Of a stretch of 64,000 bases of DNA, positions 8,686-17,666 are shown piece after piece (position 1 is the stretch's first letter; every line of letters begins with the position of its first letter). This DNA comes from Arthrobacter sp. ISL-28 (GTDB lineage Bacteria > Actinomycetota > Actinomycetes > Actinomycetales > Micrococcaceae): contig NZ_JAGGPJ010000015.1 in assembly GCF_018613875.1 (NCBI RefSeq), positions 186,001-250,000 of the forward strand, read 5' to 3'. Made by a program: the position numbers and the translations under genes. The notes below the pieces were generated by a model. That model saw nothing but the letters and a program-made list of their open reading frames with translations, did no database searches and was not told where the DNA came from.

Positions 8686-9606
8686 TTACCTGACGCCTGC
8701 AGGGACTGAACCGCGCTCGGCACCCTTGACGATCGGCACACGCACTGCGTTGCCCCATTCCGTCCAGGAGCCATCGTAGTTCCGCACGGTTTCGAAGCCG
8801 AGAAGGTACTTGAGGGCGAACCAGGTGTGGCTGGAACGCTCGCCGATGCGGCAGTAGGCCACCACGTCGTCGCCTTCCGCCAACCCGGCTTCGCCCAGAT
8901 ACAGGGCCTCAAGCTCCGGCCGGGTCCGGTAGGTGCCGTCTTCCGCGGCAGCCCGCGCCCACGGGATGGACGCGGCGGTGGGGATGTGGCCGCCGCGGAG
9001 GGCGCCTTCCTCCGGGTAAGCCGGCATGTGGGTGCGCTGGCCGGTGTACTCCTCGGTGGAGCGCACGTCGATCAGCGGCTTGCCGAGGTGTGCCAGGACG
9101 TCTTCCTTGAACGCACGGATCGGAGCGTCGTTGCGTTCGACGACGGGGTAGTCAGCTGCAGCAGGGGACGGCACGTCGGTGGTCAGCGCTCGGCCTTCCG
9201 CGATCCACTTGTCGCGGCCACCGTCAAGCAGGCGGACATCCTCGTGCCCGAAGAGCGTGAAGACCCACAGGGCGTAGGCCGCCCACCAGTTGGACTTATC
9301 GCCGTAAATCACCACGGTGGTGTCGCGCGAGATGCCCTTGGCTGATGCCAGGGCGGCAAAGGCCTCGCCGTCAACGTAGTCGCGGGTCACGTCATCATTC
9401 AGGTCCGTATGCCAGTCAATTTTGACCGCTCCGGGGATGTGCCCGGTCTCGTACAGCAGGACGTCTTCGTCGGACTCCACCACGACGAGCTTGCCGTTGT
9501 TGAGGGCCCCGCCCTCGATGGCGGCAGCGAGCCACTTCGTGGAGACCAGCCGCTCCGGATTGGCGTATTCGGCGAACTTTTCGTTCTGTTCAACTGGGTA
9601 GGACAT
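8686..9606 (-). CDS. sseA: Thiosulfate/3-mercaptopyruvate sulfurtransferase (tandem rhodanese)
   Basis: A 306-residue two-domain rhodanese. The N-terminal inactive domain contains [19 protein letters not shown] and the C-terminal domain has [12 protein letters not shown]. The active site [15 protein letters not shown] gives the loop CRIGERS that follows the catalytic cysteine. This loop is common in actinobacterial CysA/SseA-like proteins, and thiosulfate or mercaptopyruvate as donor cannot be separated from sequence. It is first in a minus-strand pair with sufE and is divergent from zapE. Confidence 0.92.
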   Translation of the reverse strand: MSYPVEQNEKFAEYANPERLVSTKWLAAAIEGGALNNGKLVVVESDEDVLLYETGHIPGAVKIDWHTDLNDDVTRDYVDGEAFAALASAKGISRDTTVVIYGDKSNWWAAYALWVFTLFGHEDVRLLDGGRDKWIAEGRALTTDVPSPAAADYPVVERNDAPIRAFKEDVLAHLGKPLIDVRSTEEYTGQRTHMPAYPEEGALRGGHIPTAASIPWARAAAEDGTYRTRPELEALYLGEAGLAEGDDVVAYCRIGERSSHTWFALKYLLGFETVRNYDGSWTEWGNAVRVPIVKGAERGSVPAGVR

Positions 9607-9827
9607 TCGTATGGCCTTTCACTGAAACGGTCACGTCAGACCGCCGAAGGAACCGGTCGGTCACTGCTCCAACACTAGCCACGGGCCGCGGCGAAAGCTT
9701 CCCTTCGTTAACAGGACGAAATGTGTGCTTCCTCACGGCTTCCGGGCAGGTGCCTACCCGACACATAGTCGGCGGCGCCGTTGCCGGTATCCTTTCTGGG
9801 GATAAGTCACCAGCAGAACGGACCACC

Positions 9828-10865
9828 TTGGTACAGATTGAAAAGCTTGCCACCCGCACACCGGCGGTGTCGGTGGATGAGCTCCTCAAAGGTTTCTACC
9901 CGTCGCCCAGGTTTGGGCAGGTGTCCTTCGCCAGCTACCGGCCCGATCCTTCGCAGCCGAGCCAGTCGGCCGCTGTCCGCGCGCTGGAGGGATTCGCCGG
10001 CGGCGTGGGGGCCGGTGACGGAGCGGGACTTTTCAAAAGGCTCTTCGCCAAGAAGGACGCGTCCAAGGCGGGCATCTACCTCGACGGCGGCTTCGGTGTC
10101 GGCAAGACACACCTGCTCGCGTCTCTGTGGCACGCTTCGCCCGGACCCAAGGCCTTCGGCACCTTCGTGGAGTACACCAACCTCGTGGGGGCGCTGTCTT
10201 TTAGGAAAACCGTGGAAGCGCTGAGTGCCTACAAGCTGGTGTGCATCGATGAGTTCGAGCTGGATGATCCGGGCGACACCGTCCTGATGTCCCGGCTCAT
10301 GCGCGAGCTCGCTGACGCCGGGGTCAAACTGGCTGCCACTTCCAACACCCTGCCTGGTTCCCTGGGCGACGGCCGCTTTGCAGCGGTCGACTTCCAGCGG
10401 GAGATTCAGGTGCTGGCGGACCAGTTCGACGTAATCAGGATCGACGGCGAAGACTTCCGGCACCGCGGCCTTCCGGCAGCGCCGTCTCCTCTGCGCAACA
10501 GCGAACTGCACTCACATATGAAAGCCGAGTTCGACGGCAGGACGGTTGCCGAGGACGACTTCAAGACCCTTATTGCGCATCTGGCGGGTGTCCACCCGAG
10601 CCGCTACCGCAAGCTCATCGACGGAGTGGACGGCGTTGTCTGGCGCGATGTGGAAACCATCACGGAACAGGCCGTTGCGCTGCGGTTCGTGGTGCTCGCC
10701 GACCGGCTGTACGACAAGGATGTTCCGATCCTGGCCAGCGGGGTCCCCTTCGACAAGCTGTTCACGGAGGAAATGATGACCGGCGGCTATATGAAAAAGT
10801 ACTTCCGGGCCGTCTCGCGCCTCACTGCCCTGGCACGTGAAGGCCAGAACCACGAGCCTTCCTAG
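9828..10865 (+). CDS. zapE: Cell division ATPase ZapE / AFG1-like
   Basis: A P-loop ATPase of about 345 residues of the AFG1/ZapE family, which in other bacteria acts at the division site. Walker A is GGFGVGKTHLL, Walker B is VCIDEFELDD, and sensor-like ATSNTLPGSL follows. The C-terminal SRLTALAREGQ region is also typical. The frame extends to 9723, but the TTG at 9828 (VQIEKLATRTPAVSVDELL) fits the family start, while the extra 35 residues read like untranslated DNA. The start is therefore an inference; the rest is secure. Confidence 0.88.
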   Translation: MVQIEKLATRTPAVSVDELLKGFYPSPRFGQVSFASYRPDPSQPSQSAAVRALEGFAGGVGAGDGAGLFKRLFAKKDASKAGIYLDGGFGVGKTHLLASLWHASPGPKAFGTFVEYTNLVGALSFRKTVEALSAYKLVCIDEFELDDPGDTVLMSRLMRELADAGVKLAATSNTLPGSLGDGRFAAVDFQREIQVLADQFDVIRIDGEDFRHRGLPAAPSPLRNSELHSHMKAEFDGRTVAEDDFKTLIAHLAGVHPSRYRKLIDGVDGVVWRDVETITEQAVALRFVVLADRLYDKDVPILASGVPFDKLFTEEMMTGGYMKKYFRAVSRLTALAREGQNHEPS

Positions 10866-10972
10866 CGCCAAGGCACGCCAAGTGACATAGCCCCCTTACA
10901 GCGCCACGCATCGTAAACACGACGGCCCCTCATTCGCCGGGTGATTTCAATGTCGGTGCATTAAACGCCAAA

Positions 10973-11006
10973 GGCGCCGGTGCCGCCTCTCGGCGGGACC
11001 GGCGCC
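10973..11006. terminator. GC-rich hairpin between zapE and the antitoxin-like gene
   Basis: Arms GGCGCCGGT and ACCGGCGCC flank a 16-base loop. Read on the minus strand the hairpin is followed by TTT, so it may end transcription of the small minus-strand gene. It lies between two convergent genes and could serve both. Confidence 0.55.
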
Positions 11007-11043
11007 TCCGTTGACGCTCAGGGCAAAGCCTGGCAAATCCTTA

Positions 11044-11283
11044 TTACGGAGCCTTCTCGACCGGCGGCACTACCTCGCCTGCCGGTTTCTCGTTTGGCGT
11101 TCCGTTTGCGTTATCAACGAAGGTGGAAGCACCATCCTGGACCTTATCTACGTGGCCGGCGTATTTGCCGCCCGTCTTCGAGTCGACAAAGTCGCCCGTT
11201 TTTTCGATGCCGTCCTTGATGGCCTGCTCGTTGCCGCGGATCAGACCTTGAGCTTTGACCTTTAGATCGTCAATTAGTCCCAC
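11044..11283 (-). CDS. MT0933-type antitoxin-like small protein
   Basis: A charged, helical protein of about 79 residues starting MGLIDDLKVKAQGLI and containing IEKTGDFVDSKTGGKYAGHVDKVQ, a pattern that marks the actinobacterial MT0933 (Rv0909) antitoxin-like family. The tail is Pro/Glu-rich. The GTG at 11283 was chosen because GGGAGG sits five bases upstream; an in-frame GTG at 11289 lies inside that site. No toxin gene is adjacent, so a toxin-antitoxin role is doubtful here, and many members of this family are solitary. Confidence 0.72.
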   Translation of the reverse strand: MGLIDDLKVKAQGLIRGNEQAIKDGIEKTGDFVDSKTGGKYAGHVDKVQDGASTFVDNANGTPNEKPAGEVVPPVEKAP

Positions 11284-11395
11284 GAGCACCTCCCTTCAAT
11301 CGCGGAGCCAGGTCGCTCCTCCGCATTCGATCCTAGCCCGCCGTTGGTCTTATGCCAAGGAGCGTGTGACAAACTTGTCAAACTGATTGTGGGCA

Positions 11396-11423
11396 AGAAA
11401 AAAGCAGCTCCGGAGAGCTGCTT
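11396..11423 (-). terminator. Rho-independent terminator of the tRNA array
   Basis: On the minus strand the arms AAGCAGCTC and GAGCTGCTT form a tight stem with a four-base loop followed by a run of T. It lies 20 bp past the last tRNA of the leftward array, exactly where the terminator of that transcript is expected. Confidence 0.8.
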
Positions 11424-11443
11424 ATTTTGTGGCAGATGCCATG

Positions 11444-11518
11444 TGGTGGGCGATACTGGGATCGAACCAGTGACCTCTTCCGTGTCAGGGAAGCGCGCTA
11501 CCGCTGCGCCAATCGCCC
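11444..11518 (-). tRNA. tRNA-Val(GAC), copy 1, CCA encoded
   Basis: Cloverleaf on the minus strand with acceptor GGGCGAT/ATCGCCC, T-loop GGTTCGATC and anticodon loop CTGACAC, giving anticodon GAC. The 3' CCA is encoded. It is the last gene of the leftward tRNA array and has the same sequence as the copy at 11716-11790. Confidence 0.95.
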
Positions 11519-11584
11519 GGAACCGGACAACCGGCTAAATCCTGGGTGCGGATCCACAAAGATCCTCGGATAAAGAAAACAGAG

Positions 11585-11657
<73 letters not shown>

Positions 11658-11715
11658 GCATGAAGTACGTTCCGGCCGGAGCCGGACGTTCATCAACAAG
11701 CAAGTTTCCTTGCTC

Positions 11716-11790
11716 TGGTGGGCGATACTGGGATCGAACCAGTGACCTCTTCCGTGTCAGGGAAGCGCGCTACCGCTGCGCCAATCGCCC
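11716..11790 (-). tRNA. tRNA-Val(GAC), copy 2, CCA encoded
   Basis: Same mature sequence as the copy at 11444-11518, with anticodon loop CTGACAC (anticodon GAC) and encoded CCA. The two Val and two Gly copies alternate, pointing to duplication of a Gly-Val unit. Confidence 0.95.
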
Positions 11791-11828
11791 ATTGAATCCG
11801 GTCAGACCGGAAACCATGGTTTTCACCG

Positions 11829-11899
11829 AGGTGGGTACGGGATTCGAACCCGTGTATACGGCTTTGCAGGCCGCTGCCTCGCCTCTCGGCCAACCCACC
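11829..11899 (-). tRNA. tRNA-Cys(GCA)
   Basis: Cloverleaf on the minus strand with acceptor GGTGGGT/ACCCACC, T-loop GGTTCGAAT and anticodon loop CTGCAAA, giving anticodon GCA. CCA is not encoded. It sits between the two Gly-Val units of the array. Confidence 0.95.
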
Positions 11900-11945
11900 G
11901 TGTAAGCGTCGGTTCCTGGGAACCTTGCCGTGACAGTGTCCTGCG

Positions 11946-12018
<73 letters not shown>

Positions 12019-12163
12019 ATTTCGGAGCGGCGATTCTTTGCCGTGATCGGCATTTCCTCGCGTTCCAACGAGTAAAAACTCTATAGGAGGTTCAGGGAAT
12101 CTCCAAATCGGCCCCGTCGCGACCCGCGGGAACCCCTCTACTTCGTTGAATTCTAGGGAAATT

Positions 12164-12189
12164 GTTGAATTACAGGACTGTAATTCGAC
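12164..12189. promoter_or_regulatory. 12-bp inverted repeat between divergent tRNA units
   Basis: Arms GTTGAATTACAG and CTGTAATTCGAC, two bases apart, match at 11 of 12 positions. A further GTTGAATT lies at 12145. It is an AT-rich symmetric site in the 274-bp gap between the leftward tRNA array and the rightward tRNA-Val, so it may be a regulator site or promoter element. The role is inference. Confidence 0.45.
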
Positions 12190-12292
12190 GCTGGCTGGGG
12201 GACCCCGGGTGGGCCGCCACGCGACCCATTTCCGGGGACGGCCATCCGATTTCCGTAAACCCCGCATGGTGAGCTAGCATTCAAATGCATCG

Positions 12293-12364
12293 GGGCGATT
12301 GGCGCAGTGGTAGCGCGCTTCGTTCACACCGAAGAGGTCACTGGTTCGAACCCAGTATCGCCCA
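12293..12364 (+). tRNA. tRNA-Val(CAC)
   Basis: Cloverleaf on the plus strand with acceptor GGGCGAT/ATCGCCC, T-loop GGTTCGAAC and anticodon loop TTCACAC, giving anticodon CAC. The CCA end is not encoded. It is divergent from the five-tRNA array and resembles the Val(GAC) genes outside the anticodon arm. Confidence 0.95.
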
Positions 12365-12464
12365 CCGATGAATGGTCCGTTCCGCCCAGGGGAATCAATC
12401 TGGCGCGGGGCGGACCTTTCTGTTTTCGGACATAACTGTCAGCCCCCTGTGAAAGAGTCTCGCC

Positions 12465-13310
12465 ATGACTGATCCACTGCTCGCCCACGCAACGGAATAC
12501 GGCCGGATGTATGCGCGCTCCACCACCGAAGCGTTCTCGGTTCCTTCCATCACCACGGTCATCGGTCAGCAGCCCCACGGGTTGGACGGCTGGTTTGGCT
12601 ATATGGGAGCCAGCAGCCTGGCCAAGGATCCTTCGCTTCCCGAGATTTTGGGCAGTCCCGCAAAGGTGCGGCAGGCGGTGAACCGCGCGGCCAAGGCTGC
12701 GGAGACCTACCGTGACGAGGCAGCCCAGCGGGGCGACCGCGTCCACAACTACTGCGAACAGGTGGCGCTGCGTGCCCTGGGCAAGCCCCACCGGATGCAG
12801 GAAAGCCGTGAGGCGCTGGCCTCCAACGGCGAAGAGGCGTTCGCTGCCCGCTTTGATGAATGGTGGGAACTGTTCCGCGTGGAGCCTGTGGCGCCGGAAA
12901 TCACGGTATGGAACAAGACAGTTGGATACGCCGGAACCCTGGACCTCGTGGCCAAAATCAATGGGCGGACCTGCCTCATTGACTACAAGACCAAGGGAAC
13001 TAACCGGGACGGCCAGGTTAAGCCGCTGGATGACAAGGTCGTGATGCAGCTCGTTGCCGGAATGAAGGCGGAGGAAAGCCTGGTGGATGCTGTGGCGGGG
13101 GAGTGGGAGCCGTGGCGGCATGGCGAAGCTCCGGTGCTGCTGGCAGTCGCGATCGGTGAAACAGAGGTGCGCCCAGTGCGGGCAAACCCCGACGTGCTGC
13201 GGCACCACTGGTGGAAGTTCTGCGCACTCCGCCGTGTCTGGGAAATGTCGGCGGACACTCTCAGCGCCGGGCCTGCTCTACTGCCCGTGGCGCCGCCCGT
13301 GTACGCCTGA
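12465..13310 (+). CDS. PD-(D/E)XK nuclease-like protein
   Basis: A 281-residue protein with a Cas4/RecB-like nuclease core. The segment GYAGTLDLVAKINGRTCLID followed by YKTKG gives the G-x-x-D and D-x-K metal-binding pair near residues 150-172, and RVHNYCEQ earlier may supply the upstream His and Glu. The N-terminal SVPSITTVIG start is common in actinobacterial phage-derived and chromosomal exonuclease-like proteins. It stands alone between tRNA-Val and def, and its role is unknown. The nuclease fold is inferred from these motifs. Confidence 0.75.
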   Translation: MTDPLLAHATEYGRMYARSTTEAFSVPSITTVIGQQPHGLDGWFGYMGASSLAKDPSLPEILGSPAKVRQAVNRAAKAAETYRDEAAQRGDRVHNYCEQVALRALGKPHRMQESREALASNGEEAFAARFDEWWELFRVEPVAPEITVWNKTVGYAGTLDLVAKINGRTCLIDYKTKGTNRDGQVKPLDDKVVMQLVAGMKAEESLVDAVAGEWEPWRHGEAPVLLAVAIGETEVRPVRANPDVLRHHWWKFCALRRVWEMSADTLSAGPALLPVAPPVYA

Positions 13311-13363
13311 GCAACTAAACTGGTTGGGATCCGTTACCGTCCACCGTGAGGAAATGACTGCAG

Positions 13364-14026
13364 ATGGCGATTCTGAATATCCGTATCATCGGCGATCCCG
13401 TGCTGCGCACGGTTGCCGACCCTGTCACGGAATTCGGGCCGGAGCTGGCCAGACTCGTTGCCGACATGACCGAAACCATGGAGGACGTGGAAGGTGCCGG
13501 CCTCGCGGCACCGCAGGTCGGGGTCAGCCTCAGGGTCTTTACCTACCGGATCGGCGGGACCGAGGGCCACATCATCAACCCGGTGCTGGAAAACAGTGAT
13601 GATTTTCAGCCCGACGAAGTGGAAGGCTGCCTCTCCATCCCCGGACTGGGCTTCCCCGTCCGCCGCTTCCGTGCCACCCGGGTCACCGGCCTGGATGTCA
13701 ATGGAAACCCCGTTTCAGTAGACGCGGAAGGGATGCTCGCCCGCTGTTTCCAGCACGAGACCGATCACCTCGACGGCATTCTGTTCACCGACCGCCTTGA
13801 AGGCGAGGACCGCAAGGCCGCCCTTCGCTCCATCCGCAACGCCAACTACGATTCCGTCACTGAACGGACGACGGCGAAGCGCGCCAAAACTGTCGGCTCC
13901 AGTTTCGGAGGCGGCAGCTTCGGTACCGGCACCGCAGGGACCAGCACCAAAGGGACGGGCGCCTCGGCGCCTGGCACTTCAGCGAATGGGACGCCCGGTG
14001 CCGGCAGCGTGGGCGCTGCCGGATGA
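13364..14026 (+). CDS. def: Peptide deformylase
   Basis: A metalloenzyme of 220 residues that removes the N-formyl group from nascent proteins. The three family motifs are clear: GAGLAAPQVG near 45, EGCLSIPG near 88 with the metal-binding Cys, and QHETDHLDG near 130 with the HExxH metal site. The last 45 residues are a Gly/Thr/Ser/Ala low-complexity tail beyond the usual end of the enzyme, with no visible function. Its stop overlaps the fmt start by four bases, giving the classic def-fmt pair. Confidence 0.96.
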   Translation: MAILNIRIIGDPVLRTVADPVTEFGPELARLVADMTETMEDVEGAGLAAPQVGVSLRVFTYRIGGTEGHIINPVLENSDDFQPDEVEGCLSIPGLGFPVRRFRATRVTGLDVNGNPVSVDAEGMLARCFQHETDHLDGILFTDRLEGEDRKAALRSIRNANYDSVTERTTAKRAKTVGSSFGGGSFGTGTAGTSTKGTGASAPGTSANGTPGAGSVGAAG

Positions 14027-14943
14027 GGGTCCTCTTCGCGGGAACACCGGCAGTAGCCGTACCGTCACTGAATGCGCTGGCGGAGGCTGGCTTCGACGTC
14101 GTCGCAGTGCTGACCCGCCCGGATGCGCCGGTCGGCCGCAAACGGGTGCTCACGCCGTCGCCCGTTGCCGCCCGGGCCGCCGAGCTGGGCATTGAGGTCA
14201 TCCATGCAGCGAAGGTTAACGCCGAAGTCACCGCACGGATCGCCGCCACCGCCCCCGACGTTGCCGCCATCGTGGCATACGGCGGCCTAGTGCCGCGTGC
14301 CGCCCTGGACATTCCCCGCTATGGCTGGATCAACCTCCATTTCTCCCTGCTGCCGGCCTGGCGGGGCGCTGCACCCGTGCAGCGGTCAGTCATCGCGGGG
14401 GACGACATCACCGGGGCCGTCACTTTCCGCCTGGAGGAGGGGCTGGACACCGGACCCGTGCTCGGAACGCTGACCGAAGCGGTCCGTCCCGGCGACACTT
14501 CTGGCGCCCTGCTGGAGCGGCTGTCCCACAGCGGTGCCGTGCTACTGGCCCAGACACTGTCTGCAGTGGAAGCCGGAAAATCCGTGGCCGTGCCGCAGCA
14601 GGGCGAGGTTTCCCTGGCGCCCAAGTTGACCATCGACGACGGCCGGCTGGACTGGCAGCAGCCGGCCCTCGCGATCGGGCGGCGGGCCCGGGGAGTCACG
14701 CCGGAACCTGGCGCCTGGACCACCTTGGACGGCCAGCGGCTGAAACTTGAACCGGTGCTGCTGCGCCCCGACGCTCCGGCGCTGGCGCCGGGGACACTCG
14801 CGCTGGCCGGGAAGAGCGTGCTGGTGGGGACGGGCTCGCACCCTGTTGAACTGACGCGGGTCCAGCCCGCAGGCAAGAAAATGATGGCCGCGGCCGATTG
14901 GGCGCGCGGACAGGCTTCCCTTGAAAGCGTGGTGTTCGAATGA
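14023..14943 (+). CDS. fmt: Methionyl-tRNA formyltransferase
   Basis: A 306-residue enzyme that formylates initiator Met-tRNA using 10-formyltetrahydrofolate. The protein starts MRVLFAGTPAVAVPSL as usual, and the catalytic block NLHFSLLPAWRGAAPVQ followed by ITGAVTFRLEEGLDTGP is complete. The C-terminal OB-like tRNA-binding domain is present. It is coupled by ATGA overlaps to def upstream and rsmB downstream, forming a translation-related operon. Confidence 0.97.
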   Translation: MRVLFAGTPAVAVPSLNALAEAGFDVVAVLTRPDAPVGRKRVLTPSPVAARAAELGIEVIHAAKVNAEVTARIAATAPDVAAIVAYGGLVPRAALDIPRYGWINLHFSLLPAWRGAAPVQRSVIAGDDITGAVTFRLEEGLDTGPVLGTLTEAVRPGDTSGALLERLSHSGAVLLAQTLSAVEAGKSVAVPQQGEVSLAPKLTIDDGRLDWQQPALAIGRRARGVTPEPGAWTTLDGQRLKLEPVLLRPDAPALAPGTLALAGKSVLVGTGSHPVELTRVQPAGKKMMAAADWARGQASLESVVFE

Positions 14944-16517
14944 GTGAGTCCGGAACGGGCGGCAGCGGCCGTGGACGGGGGCCCCAGCGTTCGGGCCAGG
15001 GCAATTCCGGGCAGGGTAATTCCGGGCAGGGCGGCCAGCGCCGGGACGGCAGCCGGCGGAATGCACAGGGCCGGGAGCGAAACCGGGCCCCGCGGCGCAG
15101 CTTCACCGAGAGTGCGCCTTCCCAGCGCACCCGGCGCGCCGATCCGGCCCGTCTGGTCGCCTTCGAAGTGCTGCGTGCGGTCGCCTCTGAGGACGCCTAT
15201 GCCAACCTGGTCCTGCCCGCGAGGATCCGGCACCACGGGCTGGACAAGCGTGACGCCGGCTTTGCCACCGAACTGAGCTACGGCGCCCTCCGGGGCCAGG
15301 GCACGTACGACGCCGTGCTGGAACGCTGCGTGGATCGGCCCCTGGACCAGCTGGATCCCGCAGTCCTCGATGCCCTGCGCATCGGAACGCACCAGCTGCT
15401 CGCCATGCGCGTCCCCGCCCATGCGGCGCTCGACCAGACGGTGGGACTTGCGCGCGCCGTGATCGGAGCGGGGCCTTCCGCTTTGATCAATGCGGTGTTG
15501 CGCAAGGTCTCCGCGCGCACACTCGATGAGTGGCTGGAACTGCTGCTCAGCGATGAGCAGGATCCGACCAAGGTGGCCTCCGTCCGGTACGCCCATCCGG
15601 AGTGGATTGTTCGTGCATTCAGGCAGTCGCTCGTAGCCCACGGCCGGCCGGTCACCGAAATCAATGACCTCCTGGAAGCGGACAATGCCGCGCCGGTGGT
15701 CAACCTCGTGGCACTGCCGGGCCTCGGAAAGCTGGATGAAGCCCTCGAAAGCGGCGCCGCCGCCGGCGAACTCGTCGAAGGCTCGGCGCTGTCCAGCGGC
15801 GGCGATCTCGGCCGGCTTTCTTCAGTCCGGGAGGGAACAACACGCGTCCAGGACGTCGGGTCGCAGCTGGTCGCACGCGCCCTTGCAGCGGTGGATCTTG
15901 GCCAGACCGCGGATGACGGCGAGGCCTGGCTGGACCTGTGTGCAGGCCCCGGCGGCAAGGCCGCACTGCTCGGCGCCCTTGCCAACCAGCGGGGCGCCAC
16001 CCTCCTTGCCAACGAACCCGCACCCCACCGCGCCAAACTGGTCCGCAAGGCCCTGGCCGCCGTCCCCAGAGATGCCTGGCAGGTCCGGACCGGAGACGGC
16101 CGGGACGTCGGCACCGAGCAAGCGGAGCGCTTTGACCGTGTGCTCGTCGACGTCCCCTGCACCGGGCTCGGTGCGCTGCGGCGCAGGCCCGAATCCCGGT
16201 GGCGGCGAACGCCCAAGGACCTCGCGGACCTGGGGCCCCTGCAGCGGGCGCTGCTGAAGTCGGCACTGGACGCGGTAAAGCCCGGAGGGGTGGTGGCGTA
16301 CGTGACCTGCTCACCCCACCCCGCCGAGACCACTGCCGTTGTCAGCGATGCCCTGCGTAAGCGTGATGACCTCGAACTTTGGGATGCCGGCAGCGCGCTC
16401 GACGCTGTCAGCCTGACCGGGAACCTTGGCGCCGGCCACGAACTCACAGCCCAGCTGTGGCCCCACATCCACAGCACGGATGCGATGTTCCTTGCCCTCA
16501 TCCATAAGAAGCCCTGA
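14940..16517 (+). CDS. rsmB: 16S rRNA (cytosine-C5)-methyltransferase RsmB
   Basis: A 525-residue NusB/RsmB-type methyltransferase that modifies C967 (E. coli numbering) of 16S rRNA. Residues 1-65 are a Gly/Arg/Gln-rich basic tail with GNSGQ repeats. A NusB-like domain follows (about 65-200), then the SAM-binding fold with LDLCAGPGGKAALL. The two catalytic cysteines are in VPCTGLGALRRRPE and YVTCSPHPAET. It overlaps fmt by four bases. The basic tail may help RNA binding (inference). Confidence 0.93.
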   Translation: MSESGTGGSGRGRGPQRSGQGNSGQGNSGQGGQRRDGSRRNAQGRERNRAPRRSFTESAPSQRTRRADPARLVAFEVLRAVASEDAYANLVLPARIRHHGLDKRDAGFATELSYGALRGQGTYDAVLERCVDRPLDQLDPAVLDALRIGTHQLLAMRVPAHAALDQTVGLARAVIGAGPSALINAVLRKVSARTLDEWLELLLSDEQDPTKVASVRYAHPEWIVRAFRQSLVAHGRPVTEINDLLEADNAAPVVNLVALPGLGKLDEALESGAAAGELVEGSALSSGGDLGRLSSVREGTTRVQDVGSQLVARALAAVDLGQTADDGEAWLDLCAGPGGKAALLGALANQRGATLLANEPAPHRAKLVRKALAAVPRDAWQVRTGDGRDVGTEQAERFDRVLVDVPCTGLGALRRRPESRWRRTPKDLADLGPLQRALLKSALDAVKPGGVVAYVTCSPHPAETTAVVSDALRKRDDLELWDAGSALDAVSLTGNLGAGHELTAQLWPHIHSTDAMFLALIHKKP

Positions 16518-16592
16518 GTCCCCAGAAGACCTGACTCCCCAGCAGCCCTGACTCCTAAGAATCGCTGACTTCCTCCCCGCGAAAGGACCCGC

Positions 16593-17249
16593 ATGCCGCA
16601 GTGCTGCATCAACCCCAGCATCCTCTCTGCAGACTTCGTGAACCTCGAAGCCGAGCTGCAAAAAATCAATAACGCAGACTCGGTGCATGTGGACGTGATG
16701 GACAACCACTTTGTCCCCAATCTGACCCTTGGGCTGCCTGTTGTGCAGCGGATCCAGGCCGTCAGCCCGATTCCTTTGGACGCGCACTTGATGATTTCCG
16801 ACGCCGACCGTTGGGCACCGGAATATGCTGACGCCGGCATTGCGTCCGTGACCTTCCATGCCGAGGCATCCATTGCGCCGGTGAAGCTGGCGCGGGAGCT
16901 GCGGGCCCGTGGATCGAAGGCCGGCATGGCACTGCGGCCCGCTACTGCCGTGGAACCGTACCTGGACATGCTTCCGGAACTGGACCTGCTGCTGATCATG
17001 ACCGTGGAACCCGGCTTCGGCGGCCAGGCTTTCCTCGACCTCACCCTGCCCAAGATCCGGCGCGCCCGGGCAGCCATCGACGGCTCCGGCATCGGGGTTG
17101 CGCTTCAGGTGGACGGCGGCATCACAGAGGAAACCATCCTCCGCGCCGCGGAGGCTGGGGCCAACGTGTTCGTCGCGGGCTCGGCCGTCTATGGCGCAGC
17201 AGATCCGGCAGGGGCCATCGACCGCCTGCGCAAGGCTGGCTCGCTGTAG
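16593..17249 (+). CDS. rpe: Ribulose-phosphate 3-epimerase
   Basis: A 218-residue TIM-barrel epimerase interconverting ribulose 5-phosphate and xylulose 5-phosphate in the pentose phosphate pathway. It starts with [10 protein letters not shown], has [14 protein letters not shown] with metal-binding His and Asp, and continues with [20 protein letters not shown] and VDGGI, all family signatures. GAAAGG precedes the ATG. Ribulose 5-phosphate is also the substrate of RibB, encoded in the next operon, which fits its position. Confidence 0.97.
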   Translation: MPQCCINPSILSADFVNLEAELQKINNADSVHVDVMDNHFVPNLTLGLPVVQRIQAVSPIPLDAHLMISDADRWAPEYADAGIASVTFHAEASIAPVKLARELRARGSKAGMALRPATAVEPYLDMLPELDLLLIMTVEPGFGGQAFLDLTLPKIRRARAAIDGSGIGVALQVDGGITEETILRAAEAGANVFVAGSAVYGAADPAGAIDRLRKAGSL

Positions 17250-17380
17250 CCCCCGCTCCTCTGCAGCGTTCTCCTCCCGAACGCGGCCTTCGTTACGCAT
17301 TCCTTACGCATTGCGTGACGCTGCATGGCAGGGAATACCCGGAGCATGTCCCGGGTTGTGGCAGAATAGCAAGACACAAT

Positions 17381-17524
17381 ACGTGCTCCGGGGTCGGTGT
17401 AAGTCCGAACCGGCGGTGACAGTCCGCGACCCGCGAGCCGGTGTTTTCCTCGGAAAACCCGGCGGACGGTTGAACTGGTGAAATTCCGGTACCGACAGTT
17501 AAAGTCTGGATGAGAGAAGCACGT
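17381..17524 (+). promoter_or_regulatory. FMN riboswitch (RFN element)
   Basis: The outer stem is formed by ACGTGCT at the start and AGCACGT at the end. Inside are the conserved blocks GGGTCGGTGTAAGTCCGAAC, CGGCGGTGACAGTCCGCGAC, CCGCGAGCC, CGGACGGTTGAACTGGTG and GTCTGGATGAGAGAAG in the order expected for an FMN aptamer. It lies 140 bp upstream of ribD, so the rib operon is probably repressed by FMN. No strong terminator hairpin follows, so control may be at translation (inference). Confidence 0.96.
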
Positions 17525-17621
17525 ACGGCTGTATCTGTGGCGTCTACTGACGTCGCAGCATTGCACTGTCGTATACCCCCGGAGCCATCGCGGTTCTAGA
17601 GGGAAGGAACGACACATACGC

Positions 17622-17666
17622 ATGGACACTCGAACCGTGCGGCCGGATCCGGCGGTCACCACGTGA
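17622..17666 (+). CDS. Possible 14-codon leader peptide overlapping ribD start
   Basis: ATG 17622 opens a 14-residue frame (MDTRTVRPDPAVTT) whose TGA overlaps the ribD GTG as GTGA. A GGGAAGGAA sequence lies about 13 bases upstream. It may be a translated coupling peptide between the riboswitch and ribD, or simply chance; the coupling geometry is what is seen, the function is inference. Confidence 0.35.
   Translation: MDTRTVRPDPAVTT

Noticed and set aside
14319..15641. 440-codon minus-strand frame across fmt and rsmB
   Set aside because: Antisense shadow; fmt and rsmB are unambiguous.
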